A stretch of 64,000 nucleotides of DNA, taken from PMG-095 sp037200885 (GTDB lineage Bacteria > Myxococcota_A > Polyangia > Polyangiales > Polyangiaceae). Below the pieces are notes generated by a model. It saw only the letters and a program-made list of their open reading frames with translations. It did no database searches and was not told the DNA's origin. Shown in pieces: positions 8,992 through 21,134 of this stretch (its first letter is position 1; every line of letters starts with the position of its first letter). The translations under genes were made by a program, and so were the position numbers. The DNA lies in contig JBBCIN010000001.1 in assembly GCA_037200885.1 (NCBI GenBank), positions 186,001 through 250,000 on the forward strand, given 5' to 3'.

Positions 8992-9758
8992 ATTTCCCCC
9001 ACAAACCCGGCGGCCGACGTGGTAAAGCCAGACCGGGCGGGTCGCCGTCAGGAACTTCCGTGACACTTCTGGAAGAAAAGAAACGAGTGAAGGCGATGGC
9101 TTTTCGTGGTGAGTCCTCTCAGTCCCCGCGGATGTTCGAGAGTGACTTGATCGACTACTTTTCGCGTTGCCCATTCTGGGTCGTCCCGATCCTGTACGTG
9201 CCCGGAATGCTCGCGCTGCTCGCCACCAGTCGGTTCCATGCAGGCGTGGGCTGGCTGCCGACCGCGGGGCTTTTCCTGGGCGGTTTCGCGTTCTGGACGC
9301 TGGCTGAGTATTGGCTCCACCGTACGGTGTTCCACTTCGAGGGCAACAGCGCGTTTTCCAAGCGCGTCCACTTCCTGCTGCATGGCGTTCACCACCAGTG
9401 GCCGCATGACAAGCTGCGCTTGGTCTTCCCGCCCGGCGCCAGCATTCCGCTCTTCTTTTCGTTCATGGCGCTGTTCGTGTTCACCCTCGGGCGTTATGGC
9501 TGGGGCTTCCACGCTGGCTTCACCGCCGGCTACATGTTCTACGACCTGTCCCATTACTGGGTCCACCACAGCAAGCCGCGCAGTGAGTACGGCCGCCGCC
9601 TACGCCGCAATCACTACCTGCATCATTTCAAAGAGACCCACGCCCGCTTCGGCGTCTCGATGACGATCTGGGATCGCGTGTTTGGCACCACCGGCTCGGG
9701 CAACGCGGTCGGGACGGATCGTCCACGCAAGACCGACGGCCACGCGTCGCCAGGCTGA
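8992..9758 (+). repeat. Long inverted repeat, copy 1 (767 bp; partner 25914-26680)
   Basis: This block matches 25914-26680 on the opposite strand with no gaps and six differences that I could find (copy-1 positions 9225, 9635, 9724, 9746, 9750, 9752). It contains the fatty-acid hydroxylase gene and 68 bases of its leader. Similarity stops abruptly before 8992 and just after the stop codon. Confidence 0.95.
9060..9758 (+). CDS. Fatty-acid hydroxylase superfamily membrane protein, copy 1
   Basis: 232 residues, integral membrane di-iron protein of the fatty-acid hydroxylase/sterol desaturase superfamily, closest in layout to sphingolipid fatty-acid 2-hydroxylases. The His clusters are HRTVFH (87-92), HGVHH (108-112), HYWVHH (165-170) and HYLHH (185-189), with hydrophobic helices at about 40-60, 65-85 and 128-165. 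The likely reaction is O2-dependent hydroxylation of an acyl chain. The GTG at 9060 has a well-spaced AGGA site; the ATG at 9096 is the alternative. The second copy at 25914-26612 differs at three residues (Thr/Ala near 56, Pro/Gln and Pro/Ala near the end). Confidence 0.9.
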   Translation: MTLLEEKKRVKAMAFRGESSQSPRMFESDLIDYFSRCPFWVVPILYVPGMLALLATSRFHAGVGWLPTAGLFLGGFAFWTLAEYWLHRTVFHFEGNSAFSKRVHFLLHGVHHQWPHDKLRLVFPPGASIPLFFSFMALFVFTLGRYGWGFHAGFTAGYMFYDLSHYWVHHSKPRSEYGRRLRRNHYLHHFKETHARFGVSMTIWDRVFGTTGSGNAVGTDRPRKTDGHASPG

Positions 9759-9851
9759 GTCTACCCGACGCGAAGGGCTGCGCCCGTCGAGGCCTTCGAG
9801 CGTGGCCAGGTCGCGGTCACAAAAGAAAGCGAGTGAAGCTGCCTGCGCGAG

Positions 9852-9874
9852 CGGTTAGAGTGCGGCTCTAACCG
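9852..9874 (+). promoter_or_regulatory. Perfect inverted repeat abutting the ribosome-binding site of the GH63 gene
   Basis: CGGTTAGAG at 9852-9860 pairs perfectly with CTCTAACCG at 9866-9874 over a five-base loop. The right arm ends where the GAGGGAG ribosome-binding site begins, 12 bases before the ATG at 9887. It could be an operator for a dimeric repressor or a 5'-UTR hairpin affecting translation. Confidence 0.45.
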
Positions 9875-9886
9875 AGGGAGCATGCC

Positions 9887-12649
<2,763 letters not shown>

Positions 12650-12682
12650 CGCGCGGTCCGCGTGGCGGGGGCCTCGCTTCAG

Positions 12683-13660
12683 CTAGATGGTGATCGCGCC
12701 GAGATCTTCGGGCGTCTCGCGGGGCTCGGGGATCCAGCTTTCATCGGGAACTGGCGCGGGGAGCTCGACCGGTTTGCCATCGTAGGTGACCCGCCGGCCC
12801 GGCCAAACGAATGTCTTTACCAGGTAAAGGAGCATCGACCTCTGGTCGAGCTGCGGGGCGATGTGCGGCGCGAGCTCACGCGCGTGCGCCTGGGGCAGGA
12901 CGCTCCAATGCATCGCCGGGTGCTCATGGTGAATACCGTGGTAGCCGTTGTTGAACGTCCACCAATTCACCCACTTACCAACGAAGTTCCGCGAGTGGTT
13001 GTAGGGGTGGGTTTGATCGCAGCCGTCATGCTGCAGGTAGTTCATGCTGATGATGCCCCACGCGGCATACAAGTGGGGGATCAGCCAGTAGACGAGACCT
13101 TTCTTCCAATCCAAGATCAGGAGCAAGGCGGTCACGCCGAGCACGGCGTAGTTTTCGATCTTGTACTGCTTGAACCAGGCGGGGTGCCGGCCGCGTGCCG
13201 CCCGTGAGTAGGCCAGATCGTTCTTCGTGATTGCGACGCCAACGCGCAGCGCAAACTCGAACATGTTGAGCAGGTTCCAACGGTGGCGCACCTTGCTGGT
13301 CCGCATTACATCGCGGGGCGTCTGCGTGAACCGATGGTGGCTCAGGTTGTGCCCGGGAACGAAGGCGCTGACGGCTGACCCGTAGGTGAGGGACAGCACG
13401 ACCTGAAGCACGCGGTTGGTCGCGCGTTCGCGAAACACCGGCGCGTGAATGCTGTTATGCGTGATAACGGCGCATAAGAAGGACATCACGCAGGTGGCTA
13501 GAAAGAGTGGCACCGCCGCCCAGGCGCTCTTCGGTACCGCAATCCACTGATACGCGAATAGCCCGTAGTAGGCGGCAACGAAAGCCAGTGAGCGCCGGTC
13601 GGCCGAGTGACGCAGCGCAAGCACGGGCAAGACGCCCCTCCGAGTTCGGATTGCTTCCAT
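12683..13660 (-). CDS. Fatty-acid desaturase, membrane type (first of two)
   Basis: 325 residues from the ATG at 13660; the frame is open to 13783 but the added part is not family-like. It is a membrane di-iron desaturase with the three His boxes HNSIH (68-72), HNLSHH (104-109) and HGIHH (241-245), the last within NNGYHGIHHEHP. Hydrophobic pairs lie at about 25-65, 85-103 and 175-208. It would introduce a double bond into an acyl chain using O2 and electrons from a ferredoxin or cytochrome b5-type donor; the regiospecificity cannot be read. A second desaturase is at 47503-48570. The gene converges on the GH63 gene with a 33-base gap. Confidence 0.88.
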   Translation of the reverse strand: MEAIRTRRGVLPVLALRHSADRRSLAFVAAYYGLFAYQWIAVPKSAWAAVPLFLATCVMSFLCAVITHNSIHAPVFRERATNRVLQVVLSLTYGSAVSAFVPGHNLSHHRFTQTPRDVMRTSKVRHRWNLLNMFEFALRVGVAITKNDLAYSRAARGRHPAWFKQYKIENYAVLGVTALLLILDWKKGLVYWLIPHLYAAWGIISMNYLQHDGCDQTHPYNHSRNFVGKWVNWWTFNNGYHGIHHEHPAMHWSVLPQAHARELAPHIAPQLDQRSMLLYLVKTFVWPGRRVTYDGKPVELPAPVPDESWIPEPRETPEDLGAITI

Positions 13661-13830
13661 CAAACTCTTACTGGATCTCACCCGGATGCACCGCCAGAGG
13701 CAAGCGCAAAATAGACCTAAAATCGATGAAAGGGCGGGCGGGTTTCCGGGAGACGGCGTGGCGGAAACGTGACCGTGACGCATCCCCGGAAAGGTCGGCT
13801 TGCCATTGGGGAATTAAGCACTATGTGGGG

Positions 13831-15045
13831 CTACGGCCGCATCCAAGCGCTGCCGACCTGAATGTACAAGGCCGTGGTGTCCCGGCTGAAGGCAAGGTCA
13901 GCGCCCATGTGGATGCCGTACTTTCGTGCCAGCTCGTAGCGGAACCCGCCGCCGCCCGACACGACGCCCTCCGAGTTGTCGAGCTTCTCGAAATCGTTCC
14001 AGGCGTTGCCGGCGCCCAGGAAGCCGAGAATGCTGAGGCGCTTCCAAAACTGCCAGCGCAGCTCTCCTTCGAGCGCCAATACTTCTTCACCCTGGTAGCG
14101 CATCACCGGGACACCACGCAGGGCGATGTAGGGCCGCATGTAGAAGGGGGCATCACCGAAGCTGGCGCTCCCCTGCAGATTCAAGCCGAAATAGAAATCG
14201 TGGGGGAGCGGAAGGTATTGAATCGCGGTCAGGCTGGGGCGCACGAAGTTGTTGTCGCCGCCGAGCCATTTCCCGGCCACATTCGCCGAAAGCTCGAGGT
14301 AGACGCCGCGCAGCGGGGTGAAAACGTTGTCTCTCGTGTCGAGGTTGACCGACGGCAAGAGCATGCCCGTGTTCGACACGCGATCGTAGTTCGGGATGCT
14401 CGGGGTCGTGTCCGGCGCATCGAAGGAAACCCGGGTGCTCGCGAACGCGTAACCGAGGCCCGCCCAATACCGCGTTTCCCCGATGCGGTACTTCGCAATC
14501 ACCAGCCCGCCCTTCGGTTCGAGGTTGTAACGGAGCGGGTTGTTTTCGAGCTTACTGTCCTCGCCCACCCCGTGAAAGTCGAGGTTCACGGAAGCGTAGA
14601 TGCCGCCTGCGAGCGTCTGAAGGTGATCCTCGAGCCAGTAACGGCTGTCCATCCCGAACACGCCCCAAGAGCCGTTCGCCGTGGCCAGGCCTCCGACGAA
14701 CGTGATGTTCGGCCGGCCGAGCCCCTTACCGGCATCGCCCAGTGACTTGCTGAGAAAAGCCAGACCGCCAACCGCTCCGTACCCGATCGCGGGCTCCGTG
14801 ATGGGCATCGCCACCGGCAAAAAGCCGTACTTTTCATCGAGGAAAGCGCTGAGATCGGGCCAGCCGTCGCCTTTGTCGGGTGCGGGTTTTGCGACGCTCA
14901 CGTCCGACGCGGGCGGTGTCGACACCGGATCGGTGGGCGGCGGTGTTGCTGCACTCTGTGCGAGGGCGGGAAACCCGACCAAGAGCGTCATGACTCCGAG
15001 CCGTCGGGTGACCGTTGCGCGGACCGTCGATTGGGCGTCCCTCAC
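13831..15045 (-). CDS. BamA/TamA-type (Omp85 barrel) outer-membrane protein without POTRA domains
   Basis: 404 residues. A signal peptide ends near ALAQSAA, followed by a Pro/Ser/Asp linker, then a barrel region from ~70 to the end with the surface-antigen (Omp85) pattern: IGYGAVGGLAF, DTRDNVFTPLRG, RGVPVMRYQGEE, GAGNAWNDF and the terminal strand TALYIQVGSAW. No POTRA repeats are present, so it is more like a stand-alone 16-strand Omp85 barrel than an assembly factor. The start is uncertain: GTG at 15045 or an internal GTG at 15012, closer to the signal peptide. It is probably monocistronic; a neighbouring arylsulfatase ends 89 bases upstream. Confidence 0.8.
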   Translation of the reverse strand: MRDAQSTVRATVTRRLGVMTLLVGFPALAQSAATPPPTDPVSTPPASDVSVAKPAPDKGDGWPDLSAFLDEKYGFLPVAMPITEPAIGYGAVGGLAFLSKSLGDAGKGLGRPNITFVGGLATANGSWGVFGMDSRYWLEDHLQTLAGGIYASVNLDFHGVGEDSKLENNPLRYNLEPKGGLVIAKYRIGETRYWAGLGYAFASTRVSFDAPDTTPSIPNYDRVSNTGMLLPSVNLDTRDNVFTPLRGVYLELSANVAGKWLGGDNNFVRPSLTAIQYLPLPHDFYFGLNLQGSASFGDAPFYMRPYIALRGVPVMRYQGEEVLALEGELRWQFWKRLSILGFLGAGNAWNDFEKLDNSEGVVSGGGGFRYELARKYGIHMGADLAFSRDTTALYIQVGSAWMRP

Positions 15046-15134
15046 CTCTCATCGTTTAGTCGAACTGATTCGGCAAGTCGACCGCTCTTCCGCGCGATGT
15101 CGCGCCCCCCCCGGGCGCGACCTGCGAGCCCGAA

Positions 15135-16844
15135 TTACTTGGCGGGCGGCGGCTTCTTCGCCGTCGCGTCTTCCAAGACTTGGTCAATCCCGAAGCTTGC
15201 GCTCTTGGATCGAGGCGGAAAGTCCTTGAGCGTATCGACGAAGCGCTTCACGACCCCCTGCACTGGGACGACGTAAAAGGCGCGCTGCATGGCCCAAAGG
15301 TTGTAGCCGTAGCCGTCTTCTTTGGCGCGTTCGAAGGGATCGGCGCGCAGATCGTACATGTACGGCGCGCGCAATTTCTTGAAGGGATCGAGCCAAACCC
15401 CGAAGCCCCTCGAGTCCTGAACCGCAAAGTGGAACTTCATCTTTCCCTGCCGGACCGCGCAGAGATCCCCGTCGTCGTTGAAGTACAAGAACTCGTTGCG
15501 CGGGCTCTCCCCGTTGCCGAGGATGTGATCGAGCTGGTTTACGCCGTCGATGTGAACCTTGAAATTCTTATCGCCCGCCTTGTACCCGGTCAAAAGCTTC
15601 TGGGTCACGTCGGGGACGCCGGCAGCGGCGAGCAGCGTTGGCAGCCAATCCAAGTTCGAAATGATGCCGTTCGAGATAACGCCGGACGGCACTTTCTTCG
15701 GCCAGCGTACGGCGAGCGGAACGCGAAAGCCACCTTCCCAGCCGGTGTCCTTCTCGCCTTTGAAGCGGGTGGTGCCGCCGTCTGGCCAGCTCATCTCCTC
15801 GGCGCCGTTGTCGGTGGTGTAGATCACGATCGTATCGTCGGCGATCTTCAGGTCGTCGAGCTTCTTCAGCAGGTCGCCAACCATGCCGTCGTGCTCGACC
15901 ATCCCATCCGCCTCGATGCCCAAGCCCGTCTTACCCTCCGAGGCAGGTTTGAGATGAGTGAAGATGTGCATGCGCGTCGAGTTGAACCAGACGAAGAACG
16001 GCTTGTTCTCCTTGTGGGCTTCATCGATGAACTCGAGCGACGCCTTCAGCGTCTCTTCATCGATGGTCTCCATCCGCTTCTTGGTGAGCGGACCGGTATC
16101 CTCGATTTTGCCGTCGGCCTTGCTGTGGATCACGCCGCGCGGGCCGAAGCGTTTCTTGAACGCCGGATCCTTCGGATAGTCGGGGTTTTCAGGCTCTTCT
16201 TCGGCGTTCAGGTGGTAGAGGTTGCCGAAGAACTCGTCGAAGCCGTGATTGGTGGGGAGGAATTCGTCTTTGTCGCCGAGGTGGTTCTTGCCGAACTGGC
16301 CCGTGCGATAGCCAAGCGGCTTCAACAGGTCTGCGATGGTCGGATCGGCTTTGTTGAGCCCTGCGTCTGCGCCGGGCAGGCCGACTTTCAAAAGGCCGGT
16401 GCGGTACGGGATCTGACCGGTGATGAACGACGCGCGCCCGGCCGTGCAACTATTTTCACCGTACGAATCAGTGAACAGCATGCCCTCGTTCGCAATGCGA
16501 TCGATGTTCGGCGTCGAGTAACCCATCATGCCTTGGTTGTGGGCGCTGATGTTGTCGTAGCCAATGTCATCACCCATGATGACCAGGATGTTGGGGCGCT
16601 TGGTCTTGCCCGCTTCAACGACATCGGCCGTCTTGACCAACGCTTCTTTGCTGGGCCTGGCGATGCGCTTCAGCTGAACTTCCTCGGCCGCGCCCGCTGG
16701 TGCGGCTGGGGCCTGAGGCTCGGCTTGTTGCCGCGCGGCCGTGGGCGTCGCCTCGCTCGTTCCCTTTTGGTCGCAGCCCAGAGAGCAGCAGCTCAGCAGC
16801 GCGAGCAGCGCCCCGAGCCCGGCAGACTTCGTCCCTTTCATCAC
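15135..16844 (-). CDS. Arylsulfatase-type lipoprotein
   Basis: 569 residues of the type I sulfatase fold. A lipoprotein signal with Cys24 (SLGC) is followed by an Ala/Pro/Gln linker. The metal motif GDDIGYDN starts at 91, and the site that becomes formylglycine is Cys133 in CTAGRAS; CxAxR is a recognised variant of the usual CxPxR. Later metal residues are in YTTDNGAE and FRVPLAVRWP. It would hydrolyse sulfate esters in the periplasm or at the surface and needs a formylglycine-generating enzyme, which is not in this window. The start (GTG 16844 or ATG 16841) overlaps the stop of the BatD-like gene, so it is the last gene of the MoxR/Bat operon, an unusual partner for a sulfatase. Confidence 0.9.
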   Translation of the reverse strand: MMKGTKSAGLGALLALLSCCSLGCDQKGTSEATPTAARQQAEPQAPAAPAGAAEEVQLKRIARPSKEALVKTADVVEAGKTKRPNILVIMGDDIGYDNISAHNQGMMGYSTPNIDRIANEGMLFTDSYGENSCTAGRASFITGQIPYRTGLLKVGLPGADAGLNKADPTIADLLKPLGYRTGQFGKNHLGDKDEFLPTNHGFDEFFGNLYHLNAEEEPENPDYPKDPAFKKRFGPRGVIHSKADGKIEDTGPLTKKRMETIDEETLKASLEFIDEAHKENKPFFVWFNSTRMHIFTHLKPASEGKTGLGIEADGMVEHDGMVGDLLKKLDDLKIADDTIVIYTTDNGAEEMSWPDGGTTRFKGEKDTGWEGGFRVPLAVRWPKKVPSGVISNGIISNLDWLPTLLAAAGVPDVTQKLLTGYKAGDKNFKVHIDGVNQLDHILGNGESPRNEFLYFNDDGDLCAVRQGKMKFHFAVQDSRGFGVWLDPFKKLRAPYMYDLRADPFERAKEDGYGYNLWAMQRAFYVVPVQGVVKRFVDTLKDFPPRSKSASFGIDQVLEDATAKKPPPAK

Positions 16845-18079
16845 CGTCCTCCTTCGTTGATACGCGCCGGATTCAAACGTTCGAGCGCAACTGGGCGCCG
16901 CGCGCGCCCCATGGCCTTCCGCGTGCGCCGCAGCATAGCCACAAAGGAACGCTCAGGTGTACCCGTGTTGCGGGTTCGAAAGATGGATTTCTCGAGCGCC
17001 TCGCAGGCGTCGCGCGCCGGTTGCGTCGCGTCCTTCAGGGGCGTGAGGGTGCGGTCGAGTGTCGCGGGGAACCGGACCGCGAGCCATGCGTAGAGCTTTT
17101 GCAGACCGAGCAGGGCAGGGCCTTGCTGCAAGGACTGCACGGCTTGGTGGAATGCGCGTCGTTCACGTGAACGTTCTTTCAATGCCCGTTCCACACGGCC
17201 AGGTCCTCGCCGCAGCCGTCGCACGATCGCGAAGGCGAGCAAGCCCAGCATTGCCAAGCTGCCGAACTCGGTCGCGAGCACAGTGCTGCTCGCCGTCCCC
17301 AAGCACTGAAAGCCGAGTGACGGATTCGGTCCGGTCCAAAGCGTGAGCTCTGGCACGGTCGCGTCGCGGTAACGTCCCGTACGCGGCTCGAGCCAGCGGA
17401 GCGAGACGCCTGGCATCCGATGCGGCCCCACGCGCTCGACGACGTAGGTCGTGCGCAGCGTGAGATCGGCTTGAAATTCCCCGCGTTCAGTATTCGAGCT
17501 CACCCGCGGCCCCATCGGGTAGCCGGTCATTCCCGGGGTCTCGCCCGGCGAGATTTCAGGAAAAATGACGGGATCCGTCTCCGTCGCATGCAAGGTCAAC
17601 GTTCGGGTGAAGCCATCGCCCACGCGGAGTTTCGAGAGGTCGCGATCGAACGTTTGCTCGAGGCTCACGGATCCCGCCACCAGCGGAAGCTCCGTGCCCG
17701 CCGCGGGCGGCGATGCCGCTTCGAATCGGAGCTCGCTGCTGTGCGCAAGTACGGGCGTCTTGGTTACCGGGTCGGTCCACCTGGCTATGACCGGGGGCAG
17801 GCTGAGCTCGCCATGACTCTGGGGGAATACCAAGAGCGTGCGGTGCTGCACCAAGAACCGTACTTCGCCCTCCTGCGTTTCGTCGGGGGGAGAAGCGTGC
17901 TCGCTCCATTTGACGATCATCCCGGCCGCAGCCACGTCGTCCAGGCTGAACGGTTCGAGCGGCGCGTCGCCTTTCGGGCGCCACACATCCACGTTCACGG
18001 GCACGAGCTGGCCCAGCCACGGCTTGGTCGGGCCTGAACGTGTCACTTCGATGCGAGCTTGGGCAAGCGGCGCGCTCAT
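16841..18079 (-). CDS. batD: BatD-like membrane protein
   Basis: 412 residues from the ATG at 18079, which overlaps the upstream stop (ATGA). Residues ~1-270 are beta-rich and lie in the periplasm (segments such as LGQLVPVNVDVWRP and GDGFTRTLTLHATETDP), matching the repeated Ig-like layout of BatD/oxygen-tolerance proteins. One membrane helix lies near 285-305 (FGSLAMLGLLAFAIV), followed by a basic cytoplasmic tail of ~100 residues. There is no long signal peptide at the chosen start, which is odd for BatD; the open frame upstream to 18157 does not supply one either. Its place after BatA and BatB/C supports the call. Confidence 0.75.
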   Translation of the reverse strand: MSAPLAQARIEVTRSGPTKPWLGQLVPVNVDVWRPKGDAPLEPFSLDDVAAAGMIVKWSEHASPPDETQEGEVRFLVQHRTLLVFPQSHGELSLPPVIARWTDPVTKTPVLAHSSELRFEAASPPAAGTELPLVAGSVSLEQTFDRDLSKLRVGDGFTRTLTLHATETDPVIFPEISPGETPGMTGYPMGPRVSSNTERGEFQADLTLRTTYVVERVGPHRMPGVSLRWLEPRTGRYRDATVPELTLWTGPNPSLGFQCLGTASSTVLATEFGSLAMLGLLAFAIVRRLRRGPGRVERALKERSRERRAFHQAVQSLQQGPALLGLQKLYAWLAVRFPATLDRTLTPLKDATQPARDACEALEKSIFRTRNTGTPERSFVAMLRRTRKAMGRARRPVALERLNPARINEGGR

Positions 18080-19644
18080 GGCGTCCCCCGCGCAGCCAGC
18101 GTCGCGAGCTTGCGCTTCAAGAACTCCGCCGGATCCGTGTCCACGTGGCGAAGCCAAGCCGCTTCTTCAGCAGGTCCCATGCTGAGCGCGTCGGGCTCCA
18201 CGGGGCGCTCCTTGGAGCCAACCGGCGGCGACTTGAATGCGATCTGATCTTGATCGAGTCGAGTCGCGGCGTCCCCGTGATTCTGCTCCTGCTTGTTCAT
18301 GTCCTCCTGATCAGTGTCCTCATGTTGCGAGGCGATCAGCTCGCGCATGAGATCGGCGTTGTGCCGCGCTTCGCGAAACGTAGGCGCTTTCGCTAGCGCG
18401 CGCTGGTAGGCGGCGAGGGCACTGCCGAGCTTGCCGCCCTGGGCGTAAGCGTTGCCCAGATTGTAGAGCCCTTCCTTGGTGTCGATTGCAGCAAAGCTGC
18501 CCGCCGCGTCCGCGAATTTCCCCTGCGCGTACAGCGACAAGCCGCGCCACATCGGATCCTGAAAGCGAGTTGCGGCTTCCTGGTAGCGCCCTTGTTCGAA
18601 CAGCAGGTGGCCTTGTTGATCGGGGCTGAGCCAGATATCGGCGACGCGTCCCGAGCAACCGCTGAGCAGGAGCAGACTCGACAGAGCGAGGCGCCCGACT
18701 GCCCAGCCGCGCCGGAACCAGAGCGCCACCCCCAGGGCGAGCGGGATCGCGAACAGGTACGCGCTGTCCTCCCAAAATTCAGCGTCGCTCCTTGCTAGTG
18801 ATCTGGCTCGATTGAGCGCCACTGCGCGTAGAATTCGCGTCACGTCGCGTTCACCGAACGAAAGCTCGATCACCTCAGCGCCCACCCGGTCTGCGAAGCG
18901 ATCGAGCCCCGCGCGGTCGAGCGCGGGCGCGTTGTGGGCGGGGTCGCCTTTCGATCCGCCCACGGCCAAGATTACGAAGCCGACGCCCCGTTTTTCGTGC
19001 AGCTCTGCCAAGGCGGCTGCGCCGTTCGGAGGGACGCCATCGCTCACCAAGAGCACGCTCAGCGGCGCTTTGGCGGCCGCGGCCATGGGCTCGATCAACT
19101 TCGCGGCACGTGCAAAGGCCTCGCCATCGGACGGCATCAGATCCGGGGCCAGCGCAGCGATGTATGTCTCGAGCACCGCGGGATCGTCTGTCATCGGCAT
19201 CAGTACGTGCGCAGACCCCGCAACCACGACCAGCGAAGTGGGGGAAGCCGGTCGCGCGTGTAGCAGATCGCGCAGCTCGAGCCGTGCGCGCTCGGCGCGG
19301 CTGGGTGACACGTCGGTTCCGCCCATCGAATGCGAGAGCTCCATCACGATCGCGAGCGGGCTATGGGCTGGGTCGCCGCTCTCTGCCTGTGGCGCCCAGG
19401 TTGGTCCCGCGGCCGCGAGCACGGCGAGTGCCGCCAGCGGCACCAGCGCCGCGTCCGGCGTGAACCAGGCGCGCAGCCGCCGGTCCGTCATGAGCCGTTC
19501 GAGCAAGTGCGGATCGATGGCGCGCCGCCAGGGCGAAGCCTTGCTCGCTCGGAAGTACAACGCGAACGCATAGAGCGCGAATGGCACGAATGCCCAGAGC
19601 ACCGTCGGCCGCAGGAAATGAAACGCGAACAGCGCGTTAGCCAC
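18076..19644 (-). CDS. BatB/BatC-type fusion: VWA-like membrane domain plus TPR repeats
   Basis: 522 residues from a GTG at 19644 that overlaps the batA stop by eight bases. N-terminal membrane helices (~5-30 and ~65-80) lead to a von Willebrand A-like domain (~95-290), then another helix (~300-320), a Cys in a lipobox-like LLSGC context, and a TPR region (~345-430) with EGLYNLGNAYAQGGKLGSALAAYQRAL. This is BatB and BatC in one chain. The VWA metal site (DxSxS) reads MELSHS, with Glu for the first Asp, so metal binding may be weakened; by contrast the neighbouring BatA keeps DLSGS. The C-terminal ~90 residues are acidic and Gln/Glu/Asp-rich. Confidence 0.8.
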   Translation of the reverse strand: MANALFAFHFLRPTVLWAFVPFALYAFALYFRASKASPWRRAIDPHLLERLMTDRRLRAWFTPDAALVPLAALAVLAAAGPTWAPQAESGDPAHSPLAIVMELSHSMGGTDVSPSRAERARLELRDLLHARPASPTSLVVVAGSAHVLMPMTDDPAVLETYIAALAPDLMPSDGEAFARAAKLIEPMAAAAKAPLSVLLVSDGVPPNGAAALAELHEKRGVGFVILAVGGSKGDPAHNAPALDRAGLDRFADRVGAEVIELSFGERDVTRILRAVALNRARSLARSDAEFWEDSAYLFAIPLALGVALWFRRGWAVGRLALSSLLLLSGCSGRVADIWLSPDQQGHLLFEQGRYQEAATRFQDPMWRGLSLYAQGKFADAAGSFAAIDTKEGLYNLGNAYAQGGKLGSALAAYQRALAKAPTFREARHNADLMRELIASQHEDTDQEDMNKQEQNHGDAATRLDQDQIAFKSPPVGSKERPVEPDALSMGPAEEAAWLRHVDTDPAEFLKRKLATLAARGTP

Positions 19645-20626
19645 TGGCGCTGCTCCCGGGCAGAAGCAAATCACGACCGGCTCGCAAGAACGCATACAAG
19701 CCGAGCAGCACCACCACCCCGGCGAGCGGGTAGTGACTGATGGCGCGCTTCGGCTGGTATGCGGTCGTGCGATGCGCGACCGGCTCGAGCTCGCCGAGTG
19801 TGCGATAAGCGTCGGCGAGGCTCTGCTGGTCGTTGGCGTGGATGAAGCGACCGTGGGTAAGCTCGGCCATTTGAGTCAGGACGGCGGTGTTCAAGGCCTC
19901 CTCACCCGCCGCTCGCGGATCGCCGACGCCAATCGTGTACAGCGTCACGCCGCGTGCGGCCGCGATGCGCGCCGCTTGGAGCGGGGGCACGCTCGATCCG
20001 GTGTCATTGCCGTCGGTGAGCACGATCACGACCCGGCTTTTGGCTTCGCTGCGCTCGAGCACTCGAAGCGAAAGGCCTACCGCGTCGCCGAGCGTCGTTT
20101 GCGGCCCCGCCATCCCGACGTCGGTCTCGTTCAGCAGCTCCTTCACCACGGGCGTGTCGAGCGTGAACGGTACCTGCACGAATGGTGCTGAGCCGAACAC
20201 GACGAGCCCGATGCGATCGCCGCGTCTGGCCTCGACGAAGGACCCCACCACACTCTTTACGACGTCGAGCCGGGAGCGCGGGGGGCCACCTTCCTGGCTG
20301 AGGTCCGTCGCGGCCATCGAACCCGACAGATCGACCACGAGCAGCAGATCTCGCGCGGCCGTCTGGCTCTCCACGCGCGCGCCGAGTTCGACCGGTCGCG
20401 CCAGCGCCGCCACGGTCAGCAGCCAAATCACGACCAGCCCGGCCAGGTGCAGGCTCGAGCGGGTCCGCGCGCGGCGCACGGCTTGCACACCGAGCAGCGT
20501 TTGCAGGCGCGGCACGAACGGCACGCGCAGGGACGGCTCGCGCGCCTGATATGGCCGCATAAATCGAAATACGAAGTACGGCAGCGGCAAGAGCAAGAAG
20601 GCCCAAGGCCACTCAAAGCTCGGCAC
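19637..20626 (-). CDS. batA: BatA-type VWA-domain membrane protein
   Basis: 329 residues. Helices at ~5-22 and ~60-78 precede a von Willebrand A domain (~90-285) with an intact metal-dependent adhesion site: DLSGS at 99-103, TLGDA, and LTDGND. A final helix is at ~300-320. BatA proteins work with MoxR AAA+ ATPases at the membrane, probably as chaperone-like or metal-insertion assemblies; the exact client is unknown. The GTG start at 20626 overlaps the DUF4381 gene by 14 bases, consistent with coupled translation within the operon that runs from moxR (23040) to the arylsulfatase (15135). Confidence 0.88.
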   Translation of the reverse strand: MPSFEWPWAFLLLPLPYFVFRFMRPYQAREPSLRVPFVPRLQTLLGVQAVRRARTRSSLHLAGLVVIWLLTVAALARPVELGARVESQTAARDLLLVVDLSGSMAATDLSQEGGPPRSRLDVVKSVVGSFVEARRGDRIGLVVFGSAPFVQVPFTLDTPVVKELLNETDVGMAGPQTTLGDAVGLSLRVLERSEAKSRVVIVLTDGNDTGSSVPPLQAARIAAARGVTLYTIGVGDPRAAGEEALNTAVLTQMAELTHGRFIHANDQQSLADAYRTLGELEPVAHRTTAYQPKRAISHYPLAGVVVLLGLYAFLRAGRDLLLPGSSASG

Positions 20627-21134
20627 GGTGCCTCCGGATCCAAGCGCGAGCGCCCAAAAACAAGCTCGACGCGTCCGCCGCCGAGACGCCGGTGGCGCCG
20701 CGCGTCGTGATCGTCAAGAGCGCCCGACTCGCACCTTCCCCGAATGGCTCAGCGCTCGTTGCCGACAGAAACGCGATCCAACGCTCGCCGCTGAGCGGCG
20801 CGACCTTGGCGCGCGCGAAGCTTCCGAGCGCGCAGCGCTTGATCACGGCCGGGACCGCTTCCAAGGCGTCGAGTTCGTGAGGAGCGGCCCAGAAGCGCGC
20901 GCGGAGTGCGAGCAATTCGCGTTCGGCGGCCCGGCGGTAGCTTCGCCGCATGGTGCGCCAGACGAGCCACGCGACTCCGGCCGCGATCGCTGCGACGAAC
21001 ACGCCAAGCGTGAGCCACGCGCCCAGGGTCTCGGGCCGTAGGGGAGGGACCTGCGGCTCGAGGACCTCGCGGAAGCGCACGCCGAGCGAGCCGAAGCCAC
21101 CCCCGCGGCGATAAGGCGGTACCGTGGGCGTCAT
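20613..21134 (-). CDS. DUF4381 family single-pass membrane protein
   Basis: 173 residues from the ATG at 21134, overlapping the DUF58 stop by four bases. After a short Pro-rich N-terminus and a periplasmic stretch there is one strong membrane helix (~38-56, LGVFVAAIAAGVAWLVW), then a basic cytoplasmic domain with LALRARFWAAP and GERWIAFL. This is the usual size and layout of DUF4381 proteins, which are found between DUF58 and BatA genes in MoxR operons. Function is known only by association with the MoxR/VWA complex. Confidence 0.8.
   Translation of the reverse strand: MTPTVPPYRRGGGFGSLGVRFREVLEPQVPPLRPETLGAWLTLGVFVAAIAAGVAWLVWRTMRRSYRRAAERELLALRARFWAAPHELDALEAVPAVIKRCALGSFARAKVAPLSGERWIAFLSATSAEPFGEGASRALLTITTRGATGVSAADASSLFLGARAWIRRHRAEL

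Noticed and set aside
15180..17093. 637-codon open frame on the plus strand
   Set aside because: It lies opposite the arylsulfatase and the end of batD, both firmly identified; the translation has no recognisable motif.
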